Assembly (NCBI GenBank): GCA_002917075.1 | Contig: NTMA01000014.1 | Span: 1 to 64,000, forward strand | Length of the DNA: 64,000 nucleotides | Direction: 5' to 3' | DNA from: Hawksworthiomyces lignivorus | Lineage: Eukaryota > Ascomycota > Sordariomycetes > Ophiostomatales > Ophiostomataceae | Shown here: positions 21,455-32,900 of the stretch, one piece after another | Position numbering within the stretch: the first letter of the stretch is position 1 | Layout of the letters: the number at the start of each line of letters is the position of its first letter | The notes under the pieces: model-generated | The model's input: the letters and a program-made list of their open reading frames with translations, nothing else | Database searches by the model: none | Told to the model about the DNA's origin: nothing | Program-made: the position numbers and the translations under genes

Positions 21455-22753
21455 ATGTCACAGCTTAGGGTCCTCATCAGCGGGGCAGGCGTGGCCGGCA
21501 ATGCTCTCGCCTTCTGGCTCTCCAAGCTCAAGTACTGCGACGTGACCGTAGTCGAGCTGGCGCCCGAGCTGCGCCTGACAGGGCTGCAGATCGATCTTCG
21601 CGGGGCCGGCATCGACGTGCTGCGGCGCATGGGGCTGGAGGCTAGCTTCCGCTCCCACGCGGCGCCCGAGCAGGGCATGGAGTTTATCGACAAGACGGGC
21701 CGCCGGCGCGCCTTCTTCCCGGCTAACAAGTCGGGCAAAGGTCCGCAGACGTTCACGTCCGAGTTCGAGATCATGCGGGGTGACCTGTGCCGGCTCTTCT
21801 ACGACGCCACCGGCAAAGATCGGACCCGTTACCTCTTTGGGACGGGAGTTGAGAGCTTCAGCGAGAAGCCCGGCGGCGAGGTCGAGGTCCGCTTTGCCAA
21901 CGGCACGACGGAGCCGTTCGACCTCGTGGTCGGGGCCGATGGCGTGGGATCGCGCGTCCGCAAGCTCCTGCTAGGGCTCCAGGACGGTGCGGCCGACCCG
22001 TCCTTTTATCCGCGCGGCGACAGCTACGTCGCCTACTTCACCGTGCGCCGCCCCATCGAGGCGGGCGAGGAGTACGTGGCCAAGTGCTACGTGGCGCCCG
22101 GCCACCGGATGGTGCTGGTGCGGCGGCACAGCCCCGACGAGATCCAGGTCTACCTCATGTGCACGGGGGAGGGCCTCGACCGGCTCGGCAAGGCTCGCCG
22201 CGGCGACACGGCCGAGGAGAAGGCGGCCATGGCCGACATCTTCCGCGGCGCCGGCTGGCAGGTCGACGACATCCTGCGGGCCATGGCCGACGCTGACGAC
22301 TTTTACTGCCAGCGCATGGGCCTCGTCAAGATGGACGCCTGGTCGCGCGGCCGCGCGGCCCTCGTCGGCGACGCCGCCTACTGTCCCTCGGCCAACGGCT
22401 TCGGCACCACATCCGCCGTCGTCGGAGCCTACATCCTAGCCGGCGAGATCGCGACACGCTGCGGGCCTGCGGGCGCGGGGCAGGCGCCTGCCGACGCCGG
22501 CCATGTCGGCGGCGAGACCCTCGCGGCCGCCCTGCAGGCCTACGAGCGGCGGCTGCGCCCCTTCATGGACAAGATGCAGAAGGAGGAGGAGAAGGGCAAA
22601 GACATGATGCCGGCGACGGCATTCGGCATCGCCATATTCAACCACCTGGTGGGCATCGCTGCTTTCCTGAGGCTAGACGCTCTCATGATGCGCTTCTACC
22701 ACCCAGAGAAAGGGTTAGAGCTGCCCGATTACGGAGAGGTGCTGCGGGCTTAG
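21455..22753 (+). CDS. FAD-dependent monooxygenase (group A flavoprotein)
   Basis: Single-exon gene, 432 residues, a normal length. NAD(P)H- and FAD-dependent hydroxylase of the PHBH/TetX-like class; the substrate is not predictable. Visible: the Rossmann FAD site VLISGAGVAGNALAF (GxGxxG at 10-15), the DG motif FDLVVGADGVGSRVR (about 156-169), and the GD motif GRAALVGDAAYCPSANGFG (about 299-317), where Asp contacts the FAD ribityl chain. The C-terminus is amphipathic with FGIAIFNHLVGIAAF. The ATG gives the glycine-rich loop at the usual distance. No biosynthetic partner genes adjoin it, so it may be a stand-alone detoxification or catabolic enzyme. GC-rich, unlike its AT-richer flanks. Confidence 0.88.
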   Translation: MSQLRVLISGAGVAGNALAFWLSKLKYCDVTVVELAPELRLTGLQIDLRGAGIDVLRRMGLEASFRSHAAPEQGMEFIDKTGRRRAFFPANKSGKGPQTFTSEFEIMRGDLCRLFYDATGKDRTRYLFGTGVESFSEKPGGEVEVRFANGTTEPFDLVVGADGVGSRVRKLLLGLQDGAADPSFYPRGDSYVAYFTVRRPIEAGEEYVAKCYVAPGHRMVLVRRHSPDEIQVYLMCTGEGLDRLGKARRGDTAEEKAAMADIFRGAGWQVDDILRAMADADDFYCQRMGLVKMDAWSRGRAALVGDAAYCPSANGFGTTSAVVGAYILAGEIATRCGPAGAGQAPADAGHVGGETLAAALQAYERRLRPFMDKMQKEEEKGKDMMPATAFGIAIFNHLVGIAAFLRLDALMMRFYHPEKGLELPDYGEVLRA

Positions 22754-23870
22754 GCTTGCGGAACCAGTTTCTTGGAGGACTGTGTAACAATAGAATGTAG
22801 GATATGTATCTGTTAGCAAACAGCGAGAACAAAAGTCTCCGCTCAAGGTGGCGTGCGGACGTGAATTAGCAATCTGAATAGAAGCAGAAAGGTTCTATGC
22901 TCAGTACAGATGTCCTCCTGGTATGCATTTGTGTCGCCTTTGCCCGACCAGCCGAGAGGGAGAGGTCCTCTCACCATTATTGAGCCTGCGTATGGCTGCT
23001 GTTGTCCTCTATGCCATAAGCCTGGAAGATAACACCTTCTGCCACGTTCGACCATACCTATTGGAATATACGGGATCCCGTCCGCTCTCCCCTAGTCAAA
23101 CTAATAAGGGCCGGATTAGTAGTTGGGTCGGTGACGACCAGCGAATACCCGGTGTTGAACGTCCTTTTTTGCTCTATTTTTGCCTACCTTCTAAAGCACG
23201 ACATGCTCCGATTTTGCCATTAATTTATTATAAAACGCTGTAGTATAAATTGCCCCTAGAAATGCAACCTCGTTCTCTGTCCCTCCATTTTCCCTTGATG
23301 TTTTTTTTCTCCTGATGCTCTGTCCTGCTTCGCTCTGAATCACATGTGTGCAGACAACAGAACAGCGGCCGGAGTGTTGACCTGCACACTTTTAATTAGA
23401 TTCCAGGATGAGGGACCAAAGTGCTATTATTGCGAAGGCCTTCATGAAACTAAGAAGACTGAGAGAAATAACTAAATTCAGACCAGCGGAGGTTTTTTAT
23501 GAGGTGGGATATCAGGTGCTATTGCTATCATGCTGTAGTGGAGTAGGTAGGCTGCGTAGCGCTGAATTTACTCGTTATTTTTAACTGTATGGCTGCTGTG
23601 ACTGTGGTAGTCTTGGTAAAGATATACAGTGTAATATATACAGTAATAATGCATTATTAAGACCGTGCAAGCGCAGCCACGAAAAACGAATCAGAGATGG
23701 AGCTCAGTGCAGCGGCACGCGAATCCACATAAAACTTTGTGTGCTGCTGCACTGGCACTTTGGTTTGCCCACATCGCAGCTGTACGAGTCGGCCATCCTC
23801 GCTTTTCGGGATCAATTCAGAATCGCTCCTTTGGCCACCGAGCCTCTCCAGCTAGCTGACTCCTAAGACA
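22754..23870. other. intergenic with 5S rRNA gene
   Basis: About 1.1 kb between the monooxygenase and Med9 genes. Apart from the 5S rRNA gene listed separately I see nothing supportable. Confidence 0.6.
23044..23162 (+). rRNA. 5S rRNA gene (variant, dispersed copy)
   Basis: 119 nt with the conserved core: GGGATCCCGTCCGCT near the 5' side, GGATTAGTAGTTGGGTCGGTGACGACCAGCGAATA in the 3' half (cut here as positions 23112-23146), and closing termini ACGTTC / GAACGT that can pair as helix I. A T-run at about 23165-23170 suits RNA polymerase III termination. Dispersed single 5S genes are normal in filamentous ascomycetes. The box-A region differs from the canonical one, so this copy could be a diverged type or pseudogene. 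Confidence 0.8.
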
Positions 23871-24434
23871 ATGGCCCACCCTCTCGCGCTGCCCCCGAGC
23901 TTCTCGCCGGACGCGCTCGACACCACCGCCGAGCTGGCTGCCATCCTGGCTCGTCTCCAGCCCCCCCAGTCGACCACGGCAACAGGGCCTGGGGGTTCTG
24001 CCGCAGCTGGCGGCCCGGGTGTTACTGGTGCCAGCGCTGGCGCGACACCACAGCCAGGCACAGCGGCAGCAGCAGGAACGGGCGCCGCGAACGGTGCGGC
24101 GGCGGGGGGGGCATTGGTTGGCACCGGCGCCGGTGCCGGGGACAGCACCACCATCAGCCTGCGCGACCTGCCCACGGCGACGGACGCGCTCAAGCATAAG
24201 CTGCAGCACGCGCGCGCGCAGATCAAGACGCTGCCAGACGTGGGCCGCACCGTGGCCGCGCAGGAGGCTGAGATCCGCGCGCTGGAGGCTCGCATCCGGC
24301 AGCAGCAGGCCGTGCTGGCGCGGCTGCGCGCCGACGGGGCGCGGTTCGCTGCGGCCGCGGACGGCGAGCAGCCGCCGCAGCAGGGCGGGCAGCAGACCCA
24401 AAAAGCACACGACGCAGACAAGATGGAGCTGTGA
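23871..24434 (+). CDS. med9: Mediator of RNA polymerase II transcription subunit 9
   Basis: Middle-module subunit of the Mediator coactivator in the nucleus (yeast Cse2). Single exon, 187 residues. The N-terminus LPPSFSPDALDTTAELAAIL is followed by a Gly/Ala-rich linker (about 35-100) and then the conserved region: LRDLPTATDALKHKLQHARA, QIKTLPDVGRTVAAQEAEIR and LEARIRQQQAVLARLRADG, forming a C-terminal coiled coil. The LRDLP...ATDALKH...LP(D/M) pattern is characteristic of fungal Med9. Assigned from recalled family pattern; confidence is limited by the shortness of the domain. Confidence 0.8.
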   Translation: MAHPLALPPSFSPDALDTTAELAAILARLQPPQSTTATGPGGSAAAGGPGVTGASAGATPQPGTAAAAGTGAANGAAAGGALVGTGAGAGDSTTISLRDLPTATDALKHKLQHARAQIKTLPDVGRTVAAQEAEIRALEARIRQQQAVLARLRADGARFAAAADGEQPPQQGGQQTQKAHDADKMEL

Positions 24435-24718
24435 ACTGGACGAAAGAGCAACCAAAACACTTCAAAACAGGGAAAAAGAAGGCTAAAGGACGATATCGTC
24501 TCTTGGCCATGTACATTTACTTATTTATTCTTTCTCATTCTAGGCCATTGCAATGTTTCAAACGACGATATGATCATGTACTTTTGCTAGTTATACAGAA
24601 AAAAAGATACCATGCTTAACCAATTTCATTTGCGGTCAAAATGGAAAGAAACTCAGAGCAATGCTTACACATCCAGAAATAAAACGGGAGAAAACTAATT
24701 TCTCATTCTTCTTCTACC

Positions 24719-26121
24719 TCACTGCTTCTTCTTGATGCCAACTGCTTGCAGTACGTCTTCAGTGGACAGTCCGGGCCCCCCTGGGACCGCCGTGGTCCAC
24801 ACCGTCTCGGGCAGGCGCTCGGCCTCGGGAAGCACGCTCCAGTTGGGCGAGTGGTCGGCCCGGAGCCACTTGAAGTCGTCCACCTGGTCCCAGTGGTTTT
24901 CGGCGGCCTCTTCTCCCGGGTTCATCTGGACACTTGTCAGCAAGAGAGGGGCAACGAAGAAAGTGAATAGAGACGGGCCAACGAGAGGAAGGAAGGGGGA
25001 GAATACGCACATAGCAGGCGGGCAGGGGGGCAAAGCGCATGCCGCGGCAGTCCTCGATGATGGGCCGGCTGCCGCAGTGCAGGTACACGTCGACGTCGAC
25101 GCACTCGTGGATGCGCACCTGCCGGGCCGCCACGACGACGATGCTGTCGCGCAGGCCCGTGATGTGCACAGAGCCGCTGACGTGGCCGGCTACCACCAGG
25201 CTGCGGTCCATGTTCTTGAGCATGAGGCTGAGGAACGCGGAGCCGCCGCCGCCGCCGCTGCTATTGTCGCTCACCGTCGCCGTCGGTTCTGACATGTCGA
25301 TGACGCAGCCGTGCAGGTCGGTCAGGCTGCCAGACGCCGTGGCGCGCGACGCCGACAGCGGCAGGATGATGTGCAGGCCGGTGTGGCCGCTGATGGCCAC
25401 CTCGCGGGCCGCAGAGAAGCTGGGCTTGCGCACGCTGCCGCTGCCGCCGCCGTCGCTGGGCCGTGTGATCTCTGCGTTGTAGTTCTTTGTGCTGCCGCCA
25501 AAAGACGGCAGCGCGCCCACGGCGTCGTGCGTCTCTGCTGCTGCTGCGGCGGCGGCGGCATCCTTGTTTGCTTGGCCACTCGACGCAGAGAGCTCCGCAG
25601 AAGGGCCCGGTGCGGCAGCCGGCACGGCGCCTCGGAGCAGCCGCGGGTCGTCCTTCTTGTCGGCCGCGGGCTGGCCGGCCGCCTTTGCCGTCCGCTTGAA
25701 CTGGAATTTGGATTTGGGCTGCAGTCGGCCCAGCTCTTCGTTGAGCGTGTCCGTCAGGTTCTTGACTGCCTAGCAAGATAATGTCAACCCCTACCCTGTC
25801 CGCCATAGTTGTCATGGTCCAAAAACAAGGGGCAAACTCACATCTGCGTATGTTCTCTGGTCGTGCGCGGGAATGTAGTCGGTCGCGTCCGAGACCTCGA
25901 GCGACAGTTTTGAAATGCTGGCGAGGATGCTGTCTGTGGCGTCCTTCCGCTCGCCGCCGATGATGGCTACGGAGCCGAGCCGGCTGATGTGATCTTGGAT
26001 ATCTTTGCATTTTGTGAGTAAGTGCATGTCCGCTCTGGACAAGAGTATGAGCCATCTGTGAAAAGTGCATACCGGCAACTCTGAGGTGGAACTGGCGATA
26101 GAAACGTTCCTTGGGATCCAT
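24719..26121 (-). CDS. Tubulin-specific chaperone C (cofactor C)
   Basis: Cofactor C is the GTPase-activating protein of the tubulin-folding supercomplex. Exons: 26121-26073, 26002-25842, 25769-25011, 24925-24719, giving 391 residues. Start MDPKERFYRQFHLRVADIQD is typical of fungal members; an upstream in-frame ATG at 26187 is rejected because a good acceptor (cctttgcag) lies between them. A spectrin-like N-terminal helical region is followed by an Ala/Ser-rich linker, then the C-CAP/beta-helix domain: GLHIILPLSAS, GCVIDMSEPTATV, LVVAGHVSGSVHITGLRDS, IVVVAARQVRIHECVDVDVY and LHCGSRPIIEDCRGMRFAP; the QVR segment carries the GAP arginine finger. Acidic/Trp-rich tail WDQVDDFKWLRADHSPNW. Confidence 0.9.
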
Positions 26122-28543
26122 GATAGGCCGTGGCCCTGCAAAGGCAAACGGGTAATCATGAGCATAGGGTTGCATAACACGAGACATTGTGAGAGTTATT
26201 TGTTTTGTTTACGGGATGTCGAATTATTACGATGGGACTTGGGAGAGACGATTGGAGAGAAAAGAACTCATATATATGCATAATGGCATCTTGACTAAGT
26301 GAAAGTATTGGAAGGCATCTTACAATGTTGTATCGGCAATTTACGCCGTGCGTCTTCTTTTCAGGATCGTAGGTGGTATCGATATTCAAGATGTGTTTAG
26401 TACCGTCAAAACCATCAAATGTCGATCGCCCTAAAAACAGAAATAAGAGATCGAAAGGCCGAGAAGAGAAAGAAAGGTGGTCAGACGGATATAAAATGGA
26501 GGCAAAAAAGTTGGCAGACAGCCTCTTTCTCTTTTGCTGTCGCTCTCTCGGGGTTTATGATCGACGCCGCGGCGCTTTCTTCAAACAAGATGATAATTTC
26601 AAAGAAATGCAAACTGACAAAAGACTCGCAAGAAATGACAAAATGAAGGCAGTGATTGGAAGCTAGGCCGCTGGAAAAGAAAAGCGTGATAACCGTCCTT
26701 TGATGCTCGGAGAGAAAGGCGTAGTAGAGGTATGCTAAGCAAAAAAAAGGGAAGGAGGGCTGCCTTCTAGACTGAAGAGATATTCAGCCTCGGGAGGGAA
26801 GAGATATGTGCAAGTTTAGTGCTGCCTATCAATGCTGGGGAGATAATACTGTCGTCTGCTCTCTTCTGGAGAGAACAGCATTGGCAGAGCATTTCTTTTG
26901 TTGGAAGGCTGCCGTCAAAATGTTTCTACCCAGGCGAATGACCGACCGTTAGCGTCCCCGCACTTTCTTGTAGAAAGAGGGGGCGGTTTGTGACGTAGCT
27001 AGCCAACGGGGTTGTGGTGCACGAGGAACGCGCGACGGCCACTTGTTCGTGGGAAGGCTTGAGAAGAGCCCCGTCCGGGATTAAAATTGCTGTGAAATAA
27101 TGGTCACAGACACAACCTTTGCCTCTGACCATTTTTGTTACGAAACCATACGAGGTTTGAGTGTTGGTGTGCTTGGAGTTTTATGTATTTTTTGTGTCAC
27201 TTTGGAAGAAATTTCTTTTTCTTCTTTTTGGTATAATCTGTTATGTGTCGCTCCATTGTAGCTTTATTCCAGTACCCATTGTGATGATCCACCGTTTTCT
27301 GACCAATATCCGTCTTCAAGTGAGCTTTGCTTTGAGTCGTTGTCCTGCTACAGAGTGTCTTGTTCGGCGAGGTATTTTCGAATCCTTCGTTTGTATTTTG
27401 TTCTTTTTTGCCTGGCATGTTATTAAATGTGCTTCTGGTTTGAGTCAGGTTGTGGTGGGGCGTTTAGCATGAGTCTTGAGGCGAACACATAATCTGTCAC
27501 AGCGAAGCAGCTGCATGTATAAATGGTGTTGTCAGTTAGGTTTATGTCGTTGAGCAGTAGATTTGTTTCTATTTAATGTAGAATAAACTGTGTTAAATGA
27601 AAAACGGCGCGTCTCATGGACGGAAATCTACCGTGGGTCTATTGTATCAAAACTGGCCAACTGCGGGAACAAGAAAAAAGAACGTAACAAAGATAACGAG
27701 GTATGAAGCGAAAGGACTGGGGTATTTATTTTACAGCTACCATTTTGTCTTCGAAAGTAGAAAGTTATCAATCTACGTTAGCAGGGTCTGGATGTCCTTA
27801 AAGGTGCTACCTGTACGTAAGCTCACAGGTCTCAACGCCTTCCCTTCATTAACTTGCATAGCTATTGTTATCTGCTCATCATAAACTCTTATTTTTAGTA
27901 GTGGAAGCTGTAGAATTCTTTTAATAAAAAGAAACAAGTCTGCGGCCAGCAACGCCGCTGCCGCTGCGACCCAGCATCAGCTACCTGGTCCTAAGATGGT
28001 AAATTGGAAGCGTCGCCGCATTTTCATTCCGGAGTAAATTAGCCGTAATATGGACTGTTGGCGACATAGTAGACTGCCACTGGACTTTGGGCTCAATATC
28101 AGCGACTGTCTATACGATTAACACGTAGGATTAACATAGAACATAACATGTCGTCTGGTGTTATGGTTTGGTGAGACGGTGAAAGAGTACACGCTCAAGG
28201 CTTTATATTTCACGGCGCAGAACACTATACTCGTAAGAAATATCTTCCTCATAGCTGAGGAAGTATAGAATGCGAAAAATCAAATAGCAATATAGGTAGT
28301 GCAACGAGAATTGCGTATATGAATATTTCGATTCTTCCCAGTGTCGAACATTTTCTGCTCAGTCCGTTTTTCGTATTTGGTTTTTTATTTTACTCCTGAA
28401 GGCATCTTTTTCAAAAACGTTTAAAACGTTCACCACAATATTTCTTCTGCCTCGGTTTTTTCCCCGTCTTTTAATACTTCCTCTACCAAAAAATCCAAAA
28501 AAAGAACACTGTATCTATACAAAAAAAAAAAAAAGGTCCAAGA
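26122..28543. other. intergenic, AT-rich
   Basis: 2.4 kb with no credible gene; the short ORFs lack family features and codon character. It marks the shift from conserved genes to accessory DNA. A perfect 8-bp inverted repeat with 4-nt loop lies at 28244-28263. Confidence 0.6.
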
Positions 28544-29508
28544 ATGGCTTGCTCTGCCACGACATTCGCTTCTCTTCCGGAGCTCTTAAGCCTCTTGGTA
28601 TATCAAGCACATCCACACAAAATGTCCAAGTTAGGCAATTTTTCTTACTTACGATTGTTAATGCTAACAGCTTCTTCTTCTCCTCTTCCTCTTCTTTTGC
28701 AGATCAGGAGTCGTAAACCGTTGGCCAGGCTACAACTTACGAACAGGACCTTCGCTTCCATGGCTTCACCTTTGTTGTTCTTCGATATCCGTATTAGAAA
28801 GGGGCGAAACTCGTAAACACTCCTTGAGCTTGCGAACTGCGAGCATATTGGTTGTGTTCGGAGGCTCACAATCGACTGGAGTAAAACTTCCGAACCCGAG
28901 GTGTGCTATGAGATTATGCAGAAGATCCTATTGCCAAAGATGCCTCGTTTAGAGAGCTTCACGTAAGAGATACAAAAGATTATGATTTTCGATTTGGTAG
29001 TGTCTTACGAAGGTGGCCAAAACCAAAGAGTTAATACTGGTCTAAGATGGAATTATATGCCTCTACCGGTAGCGACGCTTCGTATCTTACAACTATCTTG
29101 ACCTTATATCAAAGCCATCCAGGTCACCTTTCCGGACGATGTAAGCGAGCGAGTCCTCGGTTATAGATACGGCAATACCCCGACATCTTTGCATTTGGAA
29201 AAGCGCGAACCCTACGGGCAACCAGACCTGACTTTGTTCGCTAGCCTACAAGAACTAACACTACACAATCTCTAGACAGAACTACTTTGGTGGCAAGTCT
29301 AGGTCTCGAAAATGCTCCGGAATAACATGCGGACCTTACACAAACTGGTCTTGTCGCTCTCGATCAGCACATACAGGCAGTATTCTTTAGATTATAATCG
29401 AGAACCATTTGACAGCTTCTTCAAGATGCTCTGCATCAGACACGGAGAGATGGGTCTGCCGTTGCGCCTCCGCTCGCTGGAGCTTGGACTGGGCATGTTC
29501 GCAGGATA
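28544..29508 (+). pseudogene. F-box protein relic with in-frame stops
   Basis: ATG at 28544 opens TTFASLPELLSLLVYQAH, and after a likely intron (acceptor cttttgcag, about 28702) come LARLQLTNRTFASMASPLLF and FDIRI, a classic F-box N-terminus. The same frame continues to 29508 (LELANCEHIGCVRRLTIDW, LLPKMPRLESF, LHKLVLSLSI, RLRSLELGLGMF) but is broken by five stops (TAA, TAA, TGA, TAG, TAG) without a shift of frame. The second TAA overlaps gtaaga and might lie in an intron. The single-frame decay by point change suggests inactivation by C-to-T/G-to-A mutation. F-box proteins recruit SCF ubiquitin-ligase substrates; this copy is almost certainly dead. Confidence 0.7.
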
Positions 29509-29951
29509 GTTCGTGAAAACCTCTCGCAGGGTCCCCATAACGCATGGGCCGCCCGTTGATACTCCCGCTCCGGGGCGGACCCTCCAATCTGGCTTGTGGC
29601 TGGGACCAAGCTACTCCCGGGCTCTTAGTCCATGATAATTTTCTATATAATCTTGTAACCGCATTGCTAGAAGTGTAGCCTGTATGTGTCGTAAATTTGA
29701 TTCATTAAACTCCTACTGAAATTTGCCCTCACGGCGACCTGAACATGTATTTCGCCTATTTTACTCCCACAATTGACGAGACATAAACTCATATAGGTGA
29801 ATTGTTACGAACTCTTCAATTAAATGTGTTAGGTACGATACGTACGGGGTATTTGATGACTGGAGCGAAGTACACCAAAGTCTAAACACAAGCTTTAAAA
29901 AAATACTGGTTTTTTGAAGAAGTTGAACTTTATATAGCGAGAAACATTGCC
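29509..29951. other. intergenic
   Basis: Short AT-rich spacer between the F-box relic and the 3' end of the NOD-like receptor gene. Nothing else seen. Confidence 0.6.
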
Positions 29952-32900
29952 TTAGCTCCACTCTTCTACACAAGATGCAGACAATAAAGTATTTGGGTGT
30001 TCCGGGCCAAGGACTCGTCGACGAGCCTGAACACAGTCTTTCATCAATGCTAAGGCTTCCACACAACGACCTTGATCCATCCAAGTAAAAGCGAGGTTAT
30101 TCATGCTCATCAACGTATTGGGATGATCTACCCCGAGCTTGGTCTTACGAGTCTCCAACACCTGCACGTCCAACTTCTCGGCCTCGTCCCATCGTCCTTG
30201 ACTCCAAAATGTCGACGCAAGGCTGGCCATGCTCGTCAACGTATCGGGATGATCTACCCCGAGCTTGGTCTTACGAGTCTCTAACACCTGCACCTCCAAC
30301 TTCTCGGCCTCGTCCCATCGTCCTTGATATCTGTACGTCGCCGCAAGGCTGGCCATGCTCGTCAGCGTATCGGGATGATCTACCCCGAGCTTGGTCTTAC
30401 GAGTCTCCAACACCTGCACGTCCAACTTCTCGGCCTCGTCCCATCGTCCTTGACGTCTGTACGTCGACGCAAGGCTGGCCATGCTCGTGAGCGTATTTGG
30501 ATGGTCTACCCCGAACTTGGTCTTACGAGCCTCCATTACCTGCACCTCCAACGTTTCGGCCTCGTCCCATCGTCCTTGACTCCAAAATGTCGACGCAAGG
30601 CTGGCCATGCTCGTCAGCGTATTTGGATGGTCTACCCCGAGCTTCGTCTTACGAGTTTCCATCACCTTCAGTTGTAACTTCTCGGCCTCCTCCCACCGGC
30701 CTTCATCATAATACAACCTGCCAAGAGTTTCTCCTATGAAACACTCATTGTTTTCAATGTGCTTTGCTCCATCCTCATAATTCTCACCAATTCCCTGAAG
30801 GTGGACAACTAGATATCGACGGAATTCCGGCAATGGTTCCTTTGTCATCTGACAGCACGCCGCCAGAACAACCACCATATACCACCACTGCCACAGTTGA
30901 CTCGCGCTGCTCTGCGTCACCCGCCATTGAACCATGCTGTGCATTGTTACTCCAGGCCATCTCCCCTCCACACGCTGCAACAAGCTGTGTCGAATGAGGA
31001 CGCCGCAAGCTTGCCGATACTGAAAGTCATCCCATTCGTCTTCATGAAGGGGGAAATATTGCCGGAGCCCAGTTGGTATCCCATCGCTTGCTTCGCCCTG
31101 AATTTCGGCGTCGACCACTGCCATTCCAAGACTTGCCAGACGGAACAGCTCGTCCTGGATAATAGTGCCTTTGAAATACGCGAGACATGTCAGTAGTATA
31201 TCCAGCTGCAGGTCTGCATTCTCCTCCGTGATTTTCTTTACTGTAGTGTCCCACACCGTCCATACCGTCTTCTCTGTTGGCAGCAGTCCTTTGAAATGAT
31301 CCATCTTAAGGAGCTCGTCACGGTGTCCATCATAATCTGCGATATACTGCAACAGAGCCTGGTCTGGTGCAGAATTATTACCAATATACGCGCCAGCAAG
31401 TTCAAGAGCAAGCGCCAGATATCCAAGCTTCTCTGCCACCTCGTCACAGGCGCGCCGGATGTGCTCGGATGCCGACTCTGCATCAAGCTGTAGATGCCGT
31501 AGAAGAAGAGCCGCTCCTTCGGACGGCGTCATGGTGCCAACTGGAACCTCTTCGCAAGCTCTGGAGAGCAGCATTACGCTCTGCTTATCTCGGCTGGTAA
31601 CAATGATACTACCCCGCTCACCGCTAGGCATTATCTTTTTGATTCCCCAACTGAGATCGTCAGCGTTGTCGACTATCACCAGCCAATCGTGGTTCGCTTC
31701 CGTTCTGTCGTGAAGCCATCGGAGGACCGCTGTGACTGCTACGTCTTCGAAAACTGACGTTTGTTTCTCGGTACGCTCATCTGGGAACCCAAGCTCCGCA
31801 GCACATTTTTGGAAGCTGGATCGCACGGCCTCTTCGTCTGTCGCATCGATCCAAAGAATAGGGTTGTACCGGTCTTTGTGCTTCTCGGCGTAGTCTAGCG
31901 CCAGCTGGGACTTGCCGGCACCGCCGAGTCCGTGAAGAGCAACCGCAAATGGAACGCTAGCTCTCTCGTGTCGTATTCGCAGCTTCTGCTCCAGTTCTTC
32001 CGAGAGCTCCACGCGCTGGGTATACGTATATACTCTCCTGAGCGGGACTACGTAGTGGCGCTTCACAGATCGGGCTGAATATGTCGGTATTCAGTAAACT
32101 ATCTTGACAACTAGAATTTCGCGCACGTCTGCTCCCTCCGGTTGGTGACCAGAACTAAGCAGGCCGTGACATAAGAGATTTAAAGAGAAGTTAGAGACTG
32201 ACCATTCTCGTCGAAAGCCTGACTGCTTTCGTCTGAAGGCAGAAGCATCTCTGCACATTTTCCCACTTCTTCTCCAACCCCGGCCATCTTCAAGTAGTTG
32301 ACCGTGAGTGCCCGCATCTTCTCAGTTTCCTGCCAGTCATCCAGCTGCAGATCTTGCATGCCCTGAGGCACGTTGAAACGGAAATATCGGTTCACACTTC
32401 TGAGGCGTTTTCCTTCACTGCTATTAGCGAATTGCTCGGCAATGTCCTCCGAGTCTGTCATCATCTGAATGGCGCCGCCGAGGAACCCCAACAAGTTCGA
32501 CGAAACCTTTCTAATATGCGGGACTCCGGTTCCTATACTGACAACACAGCCAATCTCTCTGTCTCTAAAGCTGCTGTTCTGAAGTCGGCCAACCTCTTCC
32601 ATGGCTACGTGTATGGGATTGTTCCGCTTCAATCCTCCGTCAACCCACTTCTCCTTTCTCTTCTCGAACTCCACGGACTTGAAGTACATCGGCGCTGCAG
32701 CAGTTGCGCTTGTAGCTTCCCATATCCGGCACTCGTAGTTCTCTTCGGTGGGGACGTTTGTAATGTAATTTCGGAGGACATCTGGCTTGGAGATACTCTT
32801 TCGAGTGACACAAAGCATGCTATAGGGCAGACATTAGCAATGAAGCAAGTCTGTGGGGATGAAAAACTGACACTTTACATCCAGGGTCTTCCGCTTCGCA

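Noticed and set aside
21455..24434. Secondary-metabolite cluster around the FAD monooxygenase
   Set aside because: No polyketide, peptide or terpene synthase or other tailoring enzyme nearby; the neighbours are a 5S gene and Mediator subunit 9.
26122..28543. Several 70-100 codon ORFs such as 27161-27472
   Set aside because: AT-rich, Phe/Cys-rich translations with no start context or domain; considered random.
30072..30739. Plus-strand ORFs with repeated motifs, and a repeat array that could suggest CRISPR or minisatellite
   Set aside because: They are the complement of the in-frame TPR repeats of the NLR gene; unit length is 126 bp with no spacers, and the organism is eukaryotic.
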